Counted from the stretch's first letter, positions 19,338 to 28,343 are shown. The stretch is DNA of 64,000 nucleotides from Faecalibacillus faecis (GCF_003024675.1 NZ_PYLP01000006.1:1-64000); one strand, 5' to 3'. A program made the numbers and translations. The notes: generated by a model from the letters alone, not told the origin.

Positions 19338-20458
19338 TGGATTTTGAAATTACTGAAGGAGTAATAAACGGAGCACAAAAAGTTGTTTTCTATGGTCCTG
19401 AAGGAATTGGTAAAACAACTTTTGCAATGAAATTTCCAGATCCTTTATTTATTGATACTGAAGGATCTACTAAAAAATATGATGTAAGAAGATTACCAAA
19501 GCCAACGAGCTGGCAAATGCTGATTGCGGAAGTTCAATCGGTCATTCAAAAAAGAAACTGTAAAACACTAGTTATCGATACTGCCGACTGGGCTGAAAGA
19601 TTATGTACGGAAGCCATCTGTGCCAATCATGGTAAAAAAGGTATTGAAGACTTTGGATATGGAAATGGCTATACCTATGTTGCTGAAGAATGGGGAAGAT
19701 TTCTTAATCTTCTTCAGGATGTAGTAGATGTGGCCAACATAAATGTTCTTTTAACAGCACATTCAACTATTCGTAAATTTGAACAGCCTAATGAAATGGG
19801 TGCTTACGATCGTTATGAATTAAAGCTTGGAAAGAAAACAACAGCACAAACTGCACCTCTTACAAAAGAGTGGGCAGACATGGTCTTATTTGCAAACTAC
19901 AAAACATTCAGCGTGGCTGTAGATGATAAAGGTAAAAAACATAAGGCACAAGGTGGTCAACGTGTCATGTATACATCACATCACCCTTGCTGGGACGCAA
20001 AGAATAGGGATGGATTACCTGAAGAACTGCCACTTGATTTTGGAGCAATCGCTCATTTATTTGCTCACCAATTAAATGAGAATGTTGCACCTGCACCAGT
20101 AGTAAACACTACACCTGTTATGAATACTGTTCCTCCAGTTTCTCGAGAAGAACCAAAAGTTGAGGAAATCAAAGTAGATAAGGAATTACAAACAGGTGGA
20201 ATTCAAGAAGCAGCACCTACTGTAAATGCAGCTTCAGTACAACAAACTGTACAAAGTATGATTCCAAAACCATTGAGGGATTTAATGGATCAAAATCTTG
20301 TAACTGAAGAAGAAGTTAGAAAAGCGGTCAGCTTCAAAGGATATTATCCTGAAGACACACCAATTGATAATTATGATCCAAACTTTATCAATGGAGTATT
20401 AATAGGTGCTTGGCCACAAGTATTAAAAATTATTAACGAAAATATCAGAGCGTTTTAG
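19337..20458 (+). CDS. Sak4-like AAA (RecA-fold) ATPase
   Basis: 373 aa. Walker A YGPEGIGKTTFA (about 19-30) and Walker B KTLVIDTADWAE mark an AAA_24/RecA-like core, followed by a proline/valine-rich linker (about 250-310) and a small C-terminal helical domain. Phage Sak4 proteins help single-strand annealing. Located between the SMC-like ATPase and DUF669, forming a standard recombination cassette. Confidence 0.88.
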   Translation: MDFEITEGVINGAQKVVFYGPEGIGKTTFAMKFPDPLFIDTEGSTKKYDVRRLPKPTSWQMLIAEVQSVIQKRNCKTLVIDTADWAERLCTEAICANHGKKGIEDFGYGNGYTYVAEEWGRFLNLLQDVVDVANINVLLTAHSTIRKFEQPNEMGAYDRYELKLGKKTTAQTAPLTKEWADMVLFANYKTFSVAVDDKGKKHKAQGGQRVMYTSHHPCWDAKNRDGLPEELPLDFGAIAHLFAHQLNENVAPAPVVNTTPVMNTVPPVSREEPKVEEIKVDKELQTGGIQEAAPTVNAASVQQTVQSMIPKPLRDLMDQNLVTEEEVRKAVSFKGYYPEDTPIDNYDPNFINGVLIGAWPQVLKIINENIRAF

Positions 20459-20470
20459 GAGGATGATTAA

Positions 20471-20953
20471 ATGGATGCATATAACAACGGGATGAATAAC
20501 GGAATGATGGAAGGTCATGAATTAGGATGGGATGATACCATCCAAGAAGAAAGTGAGTTCATTATCTTACCTGCAGGTGATTATGACTTTACTGTAAAAA
20601 GTTATGAAAGAGGAAGATTCAACGGCTCTGAAAAGATGTCGGCCTGTAATCAAGCAATCGTAAGTATTGCTATCAACTATAACGGTAAAGAAGTCATCAT
20701 TAAACATAGATTATTACTTCATACAAAAGTTGAAAGAATCTTAAGTGAATTCTTTAGAGGGATTGGACAAAAGAAAAAAGATGAACCATTAAAGATGAAC
20801 TGGACAATGGTTCCTGGTTCAACAGGACGCTGTAAGATTGGTACAAGAACTTACAATGGCAATGAATACAATGAAATCAAAAAATTCTATCCAAAAGATG
20901 AAATGCCAGTTACACCACAAGCAACACCTAACTATAATCCAGGACAATTCTAA
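20471..20953 (+). CDS. DUF669 family phage protein
   Basis: 160 aa. Matches DUF669 in length and pattern: FIILPAGDYDFTVKSYERG, beta-rich body with HRLLLHTKVERILSEFFRGIG, and a C-terminal tail (NPGQF) resembling acidic or hydrophobic tips of single-strand DNA-binding proteins. Often paired with Sak4-like ATPases; an SSB-like role is suspected in the literature but unproven. GGAGGATGATTAA precedes the start; stop overlaps the helicase start. Confidence 0.85.
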   Translation: MDAYNNGMNNGMMEGHELGWDDTIQEESEFIILPAGDYDFTVKSYERGRFNGSEKMSACNQAIVSIAINYNGKEVIIKHRLLLHTKVERILSEFFRGIGQKKKDEPLKMNWTMVPGSTGRCKIGTRTYNGNEYNEIKKFYPKDEMPVTPQATPNYNPGQF

Positions 20954-22563
20954 TGCAGTTAAGATCTTATCAACAAGAGGCACATGATTCTATATTTGAA
21001 GAATGGAACAAGGGAGTTCAAAAGACTCTCCTTGTTTTGCCTACTGGTTGTGGAAAAACAATCGTCTTTGCTGAGGTTGCCAAAGACTGCGTAAAAATTG
21101 GGGATAGAGTTCTTATTATGGCACATAGAGGGGAACTGCTTGAACAGGCAAGTGACAAGATTGCTAAGTCAACAGGACTTAAATGTGCTATGGAAAAAGC
21201 AAAAGAAACATGTATTGGAAGCTGGTTCAGGATTGTTGTTGGTTCAGTACAGACACTACAAAGAACCAAGAGATTAGAACAGTTTCCAAAAGATTATTTT
21301 GACACGATCATTATTGATGAAGCACATCATTGTTTAAGTGATGGTTATCAAAGAGTATTGGAATATTTTGACAGCGCTAAAGTATTAGGTGTAACGGCTA
21401 CACCTGATAGAGGAGATATGAGAAATCTAGGAAGCTTCTTTGAAAGTCTAGCTTATCAGTACACACTTCCAAAAGCTATCAAAGAAGGGTATCTAACACC
21501 TATAAAGGCACTTACGTTACCGCTAAAGATGGATTTGTCCGGGGTCGGAGTTCAGTCTGGTGACTTCAAGGTAAGTGATATAGGAACTGCGTTGGATCCT
21601 TATCTTGAACAGATAGCAAAGGAAATGAAAAAGTATTGTAAAGATAGAAAGACAGTTGTTTTTCTTCCTTTAGTCAAAACTTCTCAAAAGTTCAGAGATA
21701 TTTTAAATTCTAATGGATTTAAGGCTACAGAAGTCAATGGAGACAGTAAGGATCGTGCGGAAATATTAAAAGATTTTGAAAATGACAAATACAACGTCTT
21801 ATGTAATTCAATGCTGTTAACTGAAGGATGGGATTGCCCTAGTGTTGACTGCATTATCGTTTTGCGACCAACGAAAGTGAGAAGTTTATACTCACAAATG
21901 GTCGGTCGTGGTACTCGTCTATGTGAAGGCAAGGACCACCTGTTACTACTTGATTTTTTATGGCATACGGAACGCCATGAATTATGTCATCCAGCCAACT
22001 TGATTTGTGAAAACGATGAAGTGGCCAAACAGATGACAAAGAATTTAGAAGATAAAGCAAGTGCATCACTTCCTGAAGATGTACTTGAAGCAATAGATAT
22101 AGAAGATGCTGAAAAAGAAGCTCAAAGTGATGTCATTGCTCAAAGAGAAGAATCACTTGCAAAACAGCTTGCTGAAATGCGTAAAAGAAAGAGAAAACTT
22201 GTTGATCCATTACAGTTTGAAATGAGCATCATGGACCAAGACTTACAAAGTTATACACCATCATTTGGATGGGAAATGGCACCAGCAAGTGAAAAACAAA
22301 TAAAGGCATTGGAAAAATATGGAATCTATCCTGACAGTGTCGACAATGCTGGAAAAGCAACTTTGCTGTTAGACAGATTGCATAAAAGACAAGAAGAAGG
22401 ATTGGCTACACCTAAACAAATTAGGCTGTTAGAAAACAAAGGATTCAAACAAGTTGGAACATGGTCTTTTGAATCGGCTAGAAAATTAATTAATAGAATA
22501 GCTGCTTCAGGGTGGAGAGTTCCTAATGGAATAGATCCTGCAACATATAAAGAAGGAGATTAA
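20953..22563 (+). CDS. Phage DEAD/DEAH-box helicase (SF2)
   Basis: 536 aa. Motif Q-like start (LRSYQQEAHDSI), Walker A LPTGCGKT (29-36), DEAH box IIIDEAHH, motif III VTATPDRGD, helicase C domain with motif VI QMVGRGTRLCEG. The C-terminal ~110 residues contain a repeated small domain (SEKQIKALEKYGI and TPKQIRLLENKGF). Part of the phage replication set next to the primase. Walker and DEAH motifs are intact. Confidence 0.92.
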   Translation: MQLRSYQQEAHDSIFEEWNKGVQKTLLVLPTGCGKTIVFAEVAKDCVKIGDRVLIMAHRGELLEQASDKIAKSTGLKCAMEKAKETCIGSWFRIVVGSVQTLQRTKRLEQFPKDYFDTIIIDEAHHCLSDGYQRVLEYFDSAKVLGVTATPDRGDMRNLGSFFESLAYQYTLPKAIKEGYLTPIKALTLPLKMDLSGVGVQSGDFKVSDIGTALDPYLEQIAKEMKKYCKDRKTVVFLPLVKTSQKFRDILNSNGFKATEVNGDSKDRAEILKDFENDKYNVLCNSMLLTEGWDCPSVDCIIVLRPTKVRSLYSQMVGRGTRLCEGKDHLLLLDFLWHTERHELCHPANLICENDEVAKQMTKNLEDKASASLPEDVLEAIDIEDAEKEAQSDVIAQREESLAKQLAEMRKRKRKLVDPLQFEMSIMDQDLQSYTPSFGWEMAPASEKQIKALEKYGIYPDSVDNAGKATLLLDRLHKRQEEGLATPKQIRLLENKGFKQVGTWSFESARKLINRIAASGWRVPNGIDPATYKEGD

Positions 22564-22565
22564 AA

Positions 22566-24824
22566 GTGGAGTATACAACTGATTTATTAGAAATACTGAA
22601 TAATATTGATCCTTCTCTTCTTGATTATCAGGAATGGTGCTGTGTTGGAATGGCACTTAAATTTGAAGGATATACCGCTAGTGACTGGGATTCATGGAGT
22701 CAGCGTGATTCCAAAAGATACCATAAAAACGAATGTTACAGAAAATGGGATTCTTTTACTGGTTCTGGTGTAACGGGTGGAACCATAGTTCAGTATGCTA
22801 GAAATCAGGGATGGGTTCCACCAATGATAAACCAAGAAAGTGGCCATGAACTTGATTGGGATGATGTTATTGAAAAAGACGAACAGGTCATTATCGATAA
22901 GAACTGGATAGAAGGCAGAGAAGTAAGAGAGCCTACTAATTGGAATCCAGTCAATGAACTTATTACTTATTTGGAAATCCTGTTTGACTCTACTGAAAAT
23001 GTTGGTTATGTTACAAAGACATGGCTTAAAGATGAAAAGCATTTACCTACTCAGGGATGTTGGGACAGGACTGCAGGAAAGCTCATACAACAGTTAAATA
23101 AGTGTGATGGCGATATTGGGGCTGTTTTAGGCGATTACAACAAAGAAGCGGGTGCATGGATACGATTTAACCCATTAGACGGAAAAGGCTGTAAGAACTC
23201 AAATGTAACGGATTTTAAGTATGCTCTTGTAGAAAGTGACTCAATGCCAATAGCTGAACAGAATACAGTATTGAGAGAATTGGAATTGCCGATAGCATGT
23301 TTGGTTCATTCAGGAGGTAAAAGCCTTCATGCAATCGTAAGAATTGAAGCAAATGATATGAGAGAATATCGTAAGCGTGTTGATTATCTTTACAACATCT
23401 GTAAAAAGAATGGTCTTGATGTAGATACACAAAACCGTAATCCTTCACGTCTATCAAGAATGCCAGGAGTTATTAGAAATGGCCATAAGCAGTTTCTTGT
23501 TGATACCAATATTGGTAAAGAGTCATGGGATGAATGGTACGAATGGATTGAAAGCATCAATGATGATTTGCCTGAACCTGAATCTTTAGTTGAATTTTGG
23601 AATAATCTTCCACAGTTAGCTCCACCTCTTATTGAAGGAATATTGAGGCAAGGTCATAAGATGCTGGTTGCTGGACCATCTAAAGCAGGTAAATCATTTA
23701 CACTTATAGAATTATGTATTGCCATTGCTGAAGGAAAGAAGTGGTTGAACTGGCAATGTGCACAAGGAAAAACATTATATGTCAATTTGGAGTTGGATAG
23801 ACCATCATGCTTGCACAGGTTCAAAGATGTTTATAATGCACTCGGTATTAAACCAAATAACCTTTCTAATATCGATATTTGGAATTTAAGGGGTAAATCT
23901 ATTCCTATGGATAAACTCGCTCCTAAATTGATTAGAAGGGCATCTAAGAAAGACTACATAGCTGTAGTTATAGATCCAATCTATAAAGTTATTACTGGTG
24001 ATGAAAACAGTGCGGACCAGATGGCCAACTTCTGTAACCAGTTTGACAAGATCTGTAATGAATTAGGTACATCCGTTATTTACTGCCACCACCATTCAAA
24101 AGGTTCACAAGGTGGGAAAAGAAGTATGGACCGTGCCAGTGGTTCAGGAGTATTTGCACGTGATCCTGATGCATTGCTTGACTTGATTGAACTGGATCTA
24201 AATGAAGCACATTACAAACAGTTAAGAAACATGAGTGCTTGTAAATGCTGTGTTGACTATCTAAGAGCAAACAGACCTGAATTGTTAAATGAACTTTCAC
24301 AAGATGATGTTCTTTCTCAAAGTATCATGATTGATTTCTGCAAAAGCAAACTTGGCCATGATTACTATAAAGAACTGGATACGCTTGTAAATGAAGCAAG
24401 GGACAAAGCTACATCAATTACTGCATGGAGAATTGAAGGAACGTTGAGAGAGTTCTCTAAGTTTCCACCAGTAAATCTTTATTTTGAATATCCAGTACAT
24501 GTCGTTGATCAAGACGGAGTTCTTCAAGATATTGATCCTGATGATGTCAAACCTCAATGGCAAAAGGCAAAAGAAAAGAGACAGGAACAGGCTGAAAAAA
24601 ATAAAAACAAGAAAGTAAATCAGTTTGAAATTGAGTTCTCAAACATTGAAATAGAAGGTAGAGAGGTACCTGCAGAAGAGCTTGCAAATAAGTTAAATAC
24701 AACTCCTAAAACGTTACTTGCATGGCTTGGAAAAAGTAAAAAGCGCAATGAAGATTTAGCTGAAAATTTTGAAGCTTATTATGGTGGAGATGGTAAAAGA
24801 TGCATTAAAAGAAAGGATAAATAG
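22566..24824 (+). CDS. Bifunctional primase-helicase (AEP-like primase plus RepA-type ATPase)
   Basis: 752 aa, GTG start with AGAAGGAGATTAAAA upstream. The N-terminal PriCT-like segment (LEILNNIDPSLLDYQEWCCVGMAL, KWDSFTGSG) is followed by an archaeo-eukaryotic-primase-like core with VESDSMP and HSGGKSLHAIVRI, then an AAA_25/RepA helicase domain (about 360-600) with Walker A AGPSKAGKS and Walker B-like VIDPIY, H-loop HHHSKGSQGGKRSMDRASGSG. It would prime and unwind at the phage origin; a GC-rich island with repeats follows directly after its stop codon. Confidence 0.85.
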   Translation: MEYTTDLLEILNNIDPSLLDYQEWCCVGMALKFEGYTASDWDSWSQRDSKRYHKNECYRKWDSFTGSGVTGGTIVQYARNQGWVPPMINQESGHELDWDDVIEKDEQVIIDKNWIEGREVREPTNWNPVNELITYLEILFDSTENVGYVTKTWLKDEKHLPTQGCWDRTAGKLIQQLNKCDGDIGAVLGDYNKEAGAWIRFNPLDGKGCKNSNVTDFKYALVESDSMPIAEQNTVLRELELPIACLVHSGGKSLHAIVRIEANDMREYRKRVDYLYNICKKNGLDVDTQNRNPSRLSRMPGVIRNGHKQFLVDTNIGKESWDEWYEWIESINDDLPEPESLVEFWNNLPQLAPPLIEGILRQGHKMLVAGPSKAGKSFTLIELCIAIAEGKKWLNWQCAQGKTLYVNLELDRPSCLHRFKDVYNALGIKPNNLSNIDIWNLRGKSIPMDKLAPKLIRRASKKDYIAVVIDPIYKVITGDENSADQMANFCNQFDKICNELGTSVIYCHHHSKGSQGGKRSMDRASGSGVFARDPDALLDLIELDLNEAHYKQLRNMSACKCCVDYLRANRPELLNELSQDDVLSQSIMIDFCKSKLGHDYYKELDTLVNEARDKATSITAWRIEGTLREFSKFPPVNLYFEYPVHVVDQDGVLQDIDPDDVKPQWQKAKEKRQEQAEKNKNKKVNQFEIEFSNIEIEGREVPAEELANKLNTTPKTLLAWLGKSKKRNEDLAENFEAYYGGDGKRCIKRKDK

Positions 24825-25010
24825 GGGTGCGCTCGACCATGGTGCGTCGCAGGTTCCGCGCAGGGGTGCGCTCGACCTATATATATAAATATATATAAAT
24901 ATTTTGGCGCACCCCCTCTAACGCGGAGGTAAGTGTCGTGCGACAGCTTACGCACGACGACCACTCACCCCGCACGCTAGAGGGCACCAAACCTAGAGCA
25001 CCCTAGTAAA
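24823..25010. other. GC-rich repeat island; candidate phage replication origin
   Basis: About 185 bp far richer in G+C than its surroundings, with no gene. AGGGGTGCGCTCGACC occurs twice (24823-24838 and 24862-24877). GGGGTGCGC of the second copy is repeated inverted as GCGCACCCC (24907-24915), and between them lies a pure AT segment (24878-24905). The remainder folds into nested hairpins: GTAAG-TGTCG with CGACA-G-CTTAC, GTCGTGCG with CGCACGAC, and CCCTCTA with TAGAGGG. Iterons plus an AT-rich unwinding segment next to primase-helicase fit an origin; a structured RNA is the alternative. Confidence 0.5.
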
Positions 25011-25013
25011 AAA

Positions 25014-25436
25014 ATGGAGAAAAATAAAAAAAGAAAAATTGAATTTTTTATGCCTATGATTCCACCTACAACAACTGCTCAACAGCATAAGGTAAACATG
25101 GGTACTAAAAAGTTTTATGATCCACCAGAACTTAAAACGGCAAAGGAAAAACTCAAAGCTCATTTGATACCGCATATTCCTGATAAGCCTTTTGATGGGC
25201 CTTTAAGATTAATCGTAAGGTGGTGCTTTCCTGTAGTTGGTAAACATCATGATGGAGAGTACAAATATACCAAGCCTGATACTGATGATTTAAACAAGGC
25301 ATTGAAAGACATCATGGAGAGATTAGGGTTCTATGTAAATGATTCCAGAGTGGCCAGTGAGCTGATTGAAAAGTTCTGGGCGGAAATACCAGGTATATAT
25401 ATTCGATTGGAGGAAATTCAAAATGATAGTGAATGA
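25014..25436 (+). CDS. RusA-type Holliday junction resolvase
   Basis: 140 aa. The RusA signature KPDTDDLNKALKDIMERLGFYVNDSRV is clear, including the acidic residues that bind metal, and the N-terminal IPPTTTAQQHK motif is typical. It resolves junctions during phage recombination and packaging. No good Shine-Dalgarno precedes ATG 25014; the GC-rich hairpin region lies just upstream, so its translation may depend on that structure. Confidence 0.88.
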   Translation: MEKNKKRKIEFFMPMIPPTTTAQQHKVNMGTKKFYDPPELKTAKEKLKAHLIPHIPDKPFDGPLRLIVRWCFPVVGKHHDGEYKYTKPDTDDLNKALKDIMERLGFYVNDSRVASELIEKFWAEIPGIYIRLEEIQNDSE

Positions 25437-25845
25437 TATTAATGAATATGTTTCATTAAACGTTTTACAAAATTATTGTTCAATGCATGGTGGTAATTGT
25501 GAAGAATGCAAATTAAGAGATTTATGCGATTGTATGGCTTCTTCACCTGAAAGCTGGTCTTTGGTATTTGAAGGTGAAAAAGATGAAAACGAAGAAAATA
25601 ATGAAATAAAAGAAAAAATAGAAGGAATTCTTTTGAAGTATGGTAGAAGAGAGTTTAAGTATGATGAAAATAATGTTTGTATGTTTTATAAACATGAGGA
25701 ACAAGAGGTTGCTATAGCAAATGAAAGTATTTATCAAAACCAAGGAACTATTTATTTCGATAACTATGATCTTTGCAAACAAGCCATTGAAGAAGCAGGA
25801 GAAGACAACATCAAGAAATATATCTTTGGAGTTGATTCCAAATGA
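25423..25845 (+). CDS. Cys-rich phage protein, 140 aa
   Basis: Begins at ATG 25423 (SD GGAGGAAATTCAAA), overlapping rusA by 14 bp. N-terminal cysteine cluster CSMHGGNCEECKLRDLCDC looks like a small zinc site; the rest is acidic, with a YGRREFKYDENNVCMFYKH segment. No family recognised. Part of the string of small early genes after the replication module. Confidence 0.65.
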   Translation: MIVNDINEYVSLNVLQNYCSMHGGNCEECKLRDLCDCMASSPESWSLVFEGEKDENEENNEIKEKIEGILLKYGRREFKYDENNVCMFYKHEEQEVAIANESIYQNQGTIYFDNYDLCKQAIEEAGEDNIKKYIFGVDSK

Positions 25846-25985
25846 GAAAAGAAGATATCGCAAAACCAGTAGATTGTAAGAAATGTCCAACCTGTAAATA
25901 CTACAACCAAAACAAGAAACGTTGTTCATTGAGAATGTGTAAAGATCAACCGAGCTTGTTTGATTATATTGGGAATAGGTTTTAA
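25842..25985 (+). CDS. Small zinc-ribbon-like protein, 47 aa
   Basis: ATG overlaps the previous stop (ATGA). The frame has CKKCPTCKYY and RCSLRMCKDQP: five cysteines spaced as in short treble-clef or ribbon proteins, ending FDYIGNRF. Too short for certain assignment, but tight overlap with its neighbour and Cys pattern support expression. Confidence 0.6.
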   Translation: MRKEDIAKPVDCKKCPTCKYYNQNKKRCSLRMCKDQPSLFDYIGNRF

Positions 25986-25987
25986 TT

Positions 25988-26482
25988 ATGACAGTCAAAA
26001 GATTGGTTGATGAGAAAAAAGGAGAATACTGGAAAGAATACAAAAATGGATATTTCTTTTCAAACTTTGGAAGAGCAAAGCATGTTTATAAAAATGGCAG
26101 CGAATATTTGTTGTGTCCATACGTGCACAAAACTTCAGGAAAAACAGTTTTAAAAATACATGGCCAAGCTCATACGGTTTCAAAAATCATTTATGAATTA
26201 TTTGTTGGACCTATTCCTGATGGATATAACATTATCCATAAAAACAAGATTAGAAGTGACAATAGTTTAGCAAATCTTCGATTGGCTACCCGAAGAGAAA
26301 CAGGACTTCACTATGGAAACAGGAACCGAAAGGTGATTATCTATGATACGATAAATGACTGTTATTACAAATCAACAAGAGAAGCAGCAAAGAAGTTATT
26401 CATTTCTAGACAGACAGTAAGTGATTACTGTAACAGAAAAAGAAAGAATCCCATGTTTGACTTATCGTGGGAAAGATTGTGA
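25988..26482 (+). CDS. NUMOD4/HNH free-standing homing endonuclease
   Basis: 164 aa. NUMOD4-type opening (YWKEYKNGYFFSNFGRAKHVYKNG), HNH_3 nuclease core (GPIPDGYNIIHKNKIRSDNSLANLRLATRRE; His, Asn and the second Asn visible) and a C-terminal NUMOD1-like DNA-binding helix (STREAAKKLFISRQTVSDYC). Such genes are selfish mobile elements inserted between phage genes; it begins 2 bp after its neighbour's stop. Confidence 0.85.
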   Translation: MTVKRLVDEKKGEYWKEYKNGYFFSNFGRAKHVYKNGSEYLLCPYVHKTSGKTVLKIHGQAHTVSKIIYELFVGPIPDGYNIIHKNKIRSDNSLANLRLATRRETGLHYGNRNRKVIIYDTINDCYYKSTREAAKKLFISRQTVSDYCNRKRKNPMFDLSWERL

Positions 26483-26485
26483 TTA

Positions 26486-26716
26486 ATGTTTGATTTGTTT
26501 ATGCGCTACTGCAGGATGACAAATTGCAAAGCAACAATGCATTTAACTCCTGCACAATGCAAAGATAATGATTTAACAGTATCAGAGTGTACGTTCATAT
26601 ATGATCGCTTTGATACTTTAAAAGCTGAATATCAAAAGGTGTATCTTATATCCAAAAAGTTAGGAAAAAGTATACCTTTTGAATATGAGGCGGTTTTAAG
26701 AAAACTTTATGATTAA
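26486..26716 (+). CDS. Hypothetical phage protein, 76 aa
   Basis: Not recognised; no membrane segment. Contains MTNCKATMHLTPAQCKDNDLTVSEC with several cysteines, followed by a helical C-terminal half. Starts 3 bp after the HNH gene with no obvious Shine-Dalgarno, so probably translationally coupled. Confidence 0.55.
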   Translation: MFDLFMRYCRMTNCKATMHLTPAQCKDNDLTVSECTFIYDRFDTLKAEYQKVYLISKKLGKSIPFEYEAVLRKLYD

Positions 26717-26732
26717 GAAAGGTTAAGGAATT

Positions 26733-26990
26733 ATGACAGCAAAAGAAATGTTTGAAGAAATTGGATTACAAGAATTAAAGTTTAATTCCGAAGAAATGAT
26801 GTATGATGATGAAGAAAATGACTTATTAAATACATATGTTTCGTTTAATAAATCACGATCTTTTAGAGATGATAGACAAAAACCAAGAAATGAAATTGAA
26901 ATATTTTTCTTTCCTGATGAATGTATTGATTTTGATAAATTTATTACTGCAGTAAAAAAGAAAGCCGAGGAAATGGGGTGGTTAGAATGA
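26733..26990 (+). CDS. Hypothetical acidic phage protein, 85 aa
   Basis: Not recognised as to function. Acidic alpha/beta protein (EEIGLQELKFNSEEMMYDDEEN, then RNEIEIFFFPDECIDFDKFITAVKKKAEEMGWLE) with the look of small accessory proteins common in Firmicutes phages. SD AAGAAAGGTTAAGG. Overlaps the next gene at ATGA. Confidence 0.6.
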   Translation: MTAKEMFEEIGLQELKFNSEEMMYDDEENDLLNTYVSFNKSRSFRDDRQKPRNEIEIFFFPDECIDFDKFITAVKKKAEEMGWLE

Positions 26991-27256
26991 CGTTAGAGGA
27001 AGCGATTGAACATTGTAAAGAAAAATCAAAAGGTGATTGTGAGTGCGCTAAAGAGCATGAACAGTTAGCACAGTGGCTCATTGACTATAAAAAAATAAAA
27101 GAAAGAGTAGCACCGATGCAACCTGATTTTAACCATGATGAAGATACATATGAATGTCCTTGTTGTGGTAAAACATATGAAACGTATTATGATGGTTATC
27201 TAAAAAAATTTTGTTGCGAATGCGGTCAAACGCTAGATTGGAGAGTTGAAGAATAA
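26987..27256 (+). CDS. Zinc-ribbon phage protein, 89 aa
   Basis: ATG 26987 (better than GTG 26978) overlaps the previous stop. The N-terminal helical part (LEEAIEHCKEKSKGDCECAKEHEQLAQWLIDYK) is seen in many Firmicutes phage proteins; the C-terminal part is a zinc ribbon, CPCCGKTYETYYDGYLKKFCCECGQTLDW, with two CxxC knuckles. Function unknown. Confidence 0.65.
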   Translation: MTLEEAIEHCKEKSKGDCECAKEHEQLAQWLIDYKKIKERVAPMQPDFNHDEDTYECPCCGKTYETYYDGYLKKFCCECGQTLDWRVEE

Positions 27257-27465
27257 TGAATGCAGATGCAAAAACTCTAATATCTAGTATTTTGATTGTA
27301 TTAAACACTTATCAATTTATTCGTATGTGTATTCTATATTTTAAAAATAAGAAAAAAGATATTGATAGATTTGAAAAAATACGCAATCGTATGTCATTCA
27401 GCGATTATGCAGAAAGAATATTGATCGTAGATGTAGTTTTATATCTGTTGAATAAATTTTATTGA
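27256..27465 (+). CDS. Small membrane protein, 69 aa
   Basis: Start overlaps the previous stop by one base. Two hydrophobic stretches: near the N-terminus (TLISSILIVLNTYQFIRMCIL) and at the C-terminus (ILIVDVVLYLLNKFY), separated by a basic loop. Not recognised. Confidence 0.55.
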   Translation: MNADAKTLISSILIVLNTYQFIRMCILYFKNKKKDIDRFEKIRNRMSFSDYAERILIVDVVLYLLNKFY

Positions 27466-27479
27466 AAGTTTAGGTGGCT

Positions 27480-27824
27480 ATGATGAAATCAATTATCATA
27501 TATGTATTAGCATACATAGTTGGATATATATTGAGTGGGGCTATTATTTTTTCTATAGCTATAGTTGTAGAAGAGATTAAAGAAAAAATTTCAAAAGCTA
27601 AAAATAAAGTGCCAAAAGATAAAGGGCAAATTAAAGGAGAGTTGATGAAGATGACTAAATTTGAATTGGATCTATTAAAAGTAGTGTCTAATAATGGTGA
27701 TGGTGATGAATGCTTTGAAGACGTTGATGTATTAATTGACATGCGAATGAAAGGCTACTACAAAGGGATTGATGATGGTATAACAGTTGATGAATTGATT
27801 TGGAGGTATGAAAACGTTGACTAA
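27480..27824 (+). CDS. Membrane-anchored hypothetical protein, 114 aa
   Basis: ATG 27480 with TTTAGGTGG upstream. One strong N-terminal transmembrane helix (SIIIYVLAYIVGYILSGAIIFSIAIVV), a basic linker, then an acidic soluble segment (LDLLKVVSNNGDGDECFEDVDVLIDMRMKGYYKGI) with cytoplasmic location likely. The soluble part resembles small stand-alone phage proteins, so this may be a fusion of TM and soluble units. Function unknown. Confidence 0.55.
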   Translation: MMKSIIIYVLAYIVGYILSGAIIFSIAIVVEEIKEKISKAKNKVPKDKGQIKGELMKMTKFELDLLKVVSNNGDGDECFEDVDVLIDMRMKGYYKGIDDGITVDELIWRYENVD

Positions 27825-28155
27825 AACAAGATGCATGAGTTTATTGGATGATATCGCTGGATATGCTCATAGAGCTAACATTGGTCCTAATGGTATTAAT
27901 GAAATAAATGAAGATTACAATGAGTTAAAAAAGTTGATTGAGGAGCACTTCACTCCTCAACCCCTTAAGTTTGAAGATTTGAAAGAAGATATGTTTGTAA
28001 TTGATGTTGCATTTAGAACAATTATTCAGATAAAGGGCACAGACAAAAGTACAACTAGGATTGATTTTATAGATCATGATATGGAAGAAGCAATTACATA
28101 TTTTCAAAATGGCAGGTTTTATCCAATTACTATTCCAAAGGTAATGGAAGAATGA
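27808..28155 (+). CDS. Hypothetical phage protein, 115 aa
   Basis: Not recognised. Overlaps the preceding gene by 17 bp and ends on the next start. Helical N-terminal part, then a beta-rich segment (FEDLKEDMFVIDVAFRTIIQIKGT...RIDFIDHDMEEAITYFQNGRFYPITIPK). Soluble. Confidence 0.55.
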   Translation: MKTLTKTRCMSLLDDIAGYAHRANIGPNGINEINEDYNELKKLIEEHFTPQPLKFEDLKEDMFVIDVAFRTIIQIKGTDKSTTRIDFIDHDMEEAITYFQNGRFYPITIPKVMEE

Positions 28156-28343
28156 TTGCTTTTATGGCTATCTTCGTTTGGATATTGCTTTTTATCATAG
28201 CGTTGTTAGCAATAGTAATCAGTGAATATAAGAGCGAAAGAATGGATTTTGCTTTATATATTAAAACTCTAAAAGAAAGAAATAATATTTTACAAAAAGA
28301 AAACCACGAGTTGTGGAATGAAATATACAAGAGGAGAAATTAA
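28152..28343 (+). CDS. Small single-pass membrane protein with coiled coil, 63 aa
   Basis: A TM helix (AIFVWILLFIIALLAIVISEY) followed by a short heptad-like tail (LKERNNILQKENHELWNEIYK). Overlaps the previous stop (ATGA) and abuts lemA. The layout is reminiscent of small phage lysis or membrane-associated proteins, but no family is recognised. Confidence 0.55.
   Translation: MIAFMAIFVWILLFIIALLAIVISEYKSERMDFALYIKTLKERNNILQKENHELWNEIYKRRN

Noticed and set aside
25543-26043. 166-codon minus-strand frame
   Set aside because: Phe/Ile/Ser-rich shadow of three real plus-strand genes that overlap start to stop.
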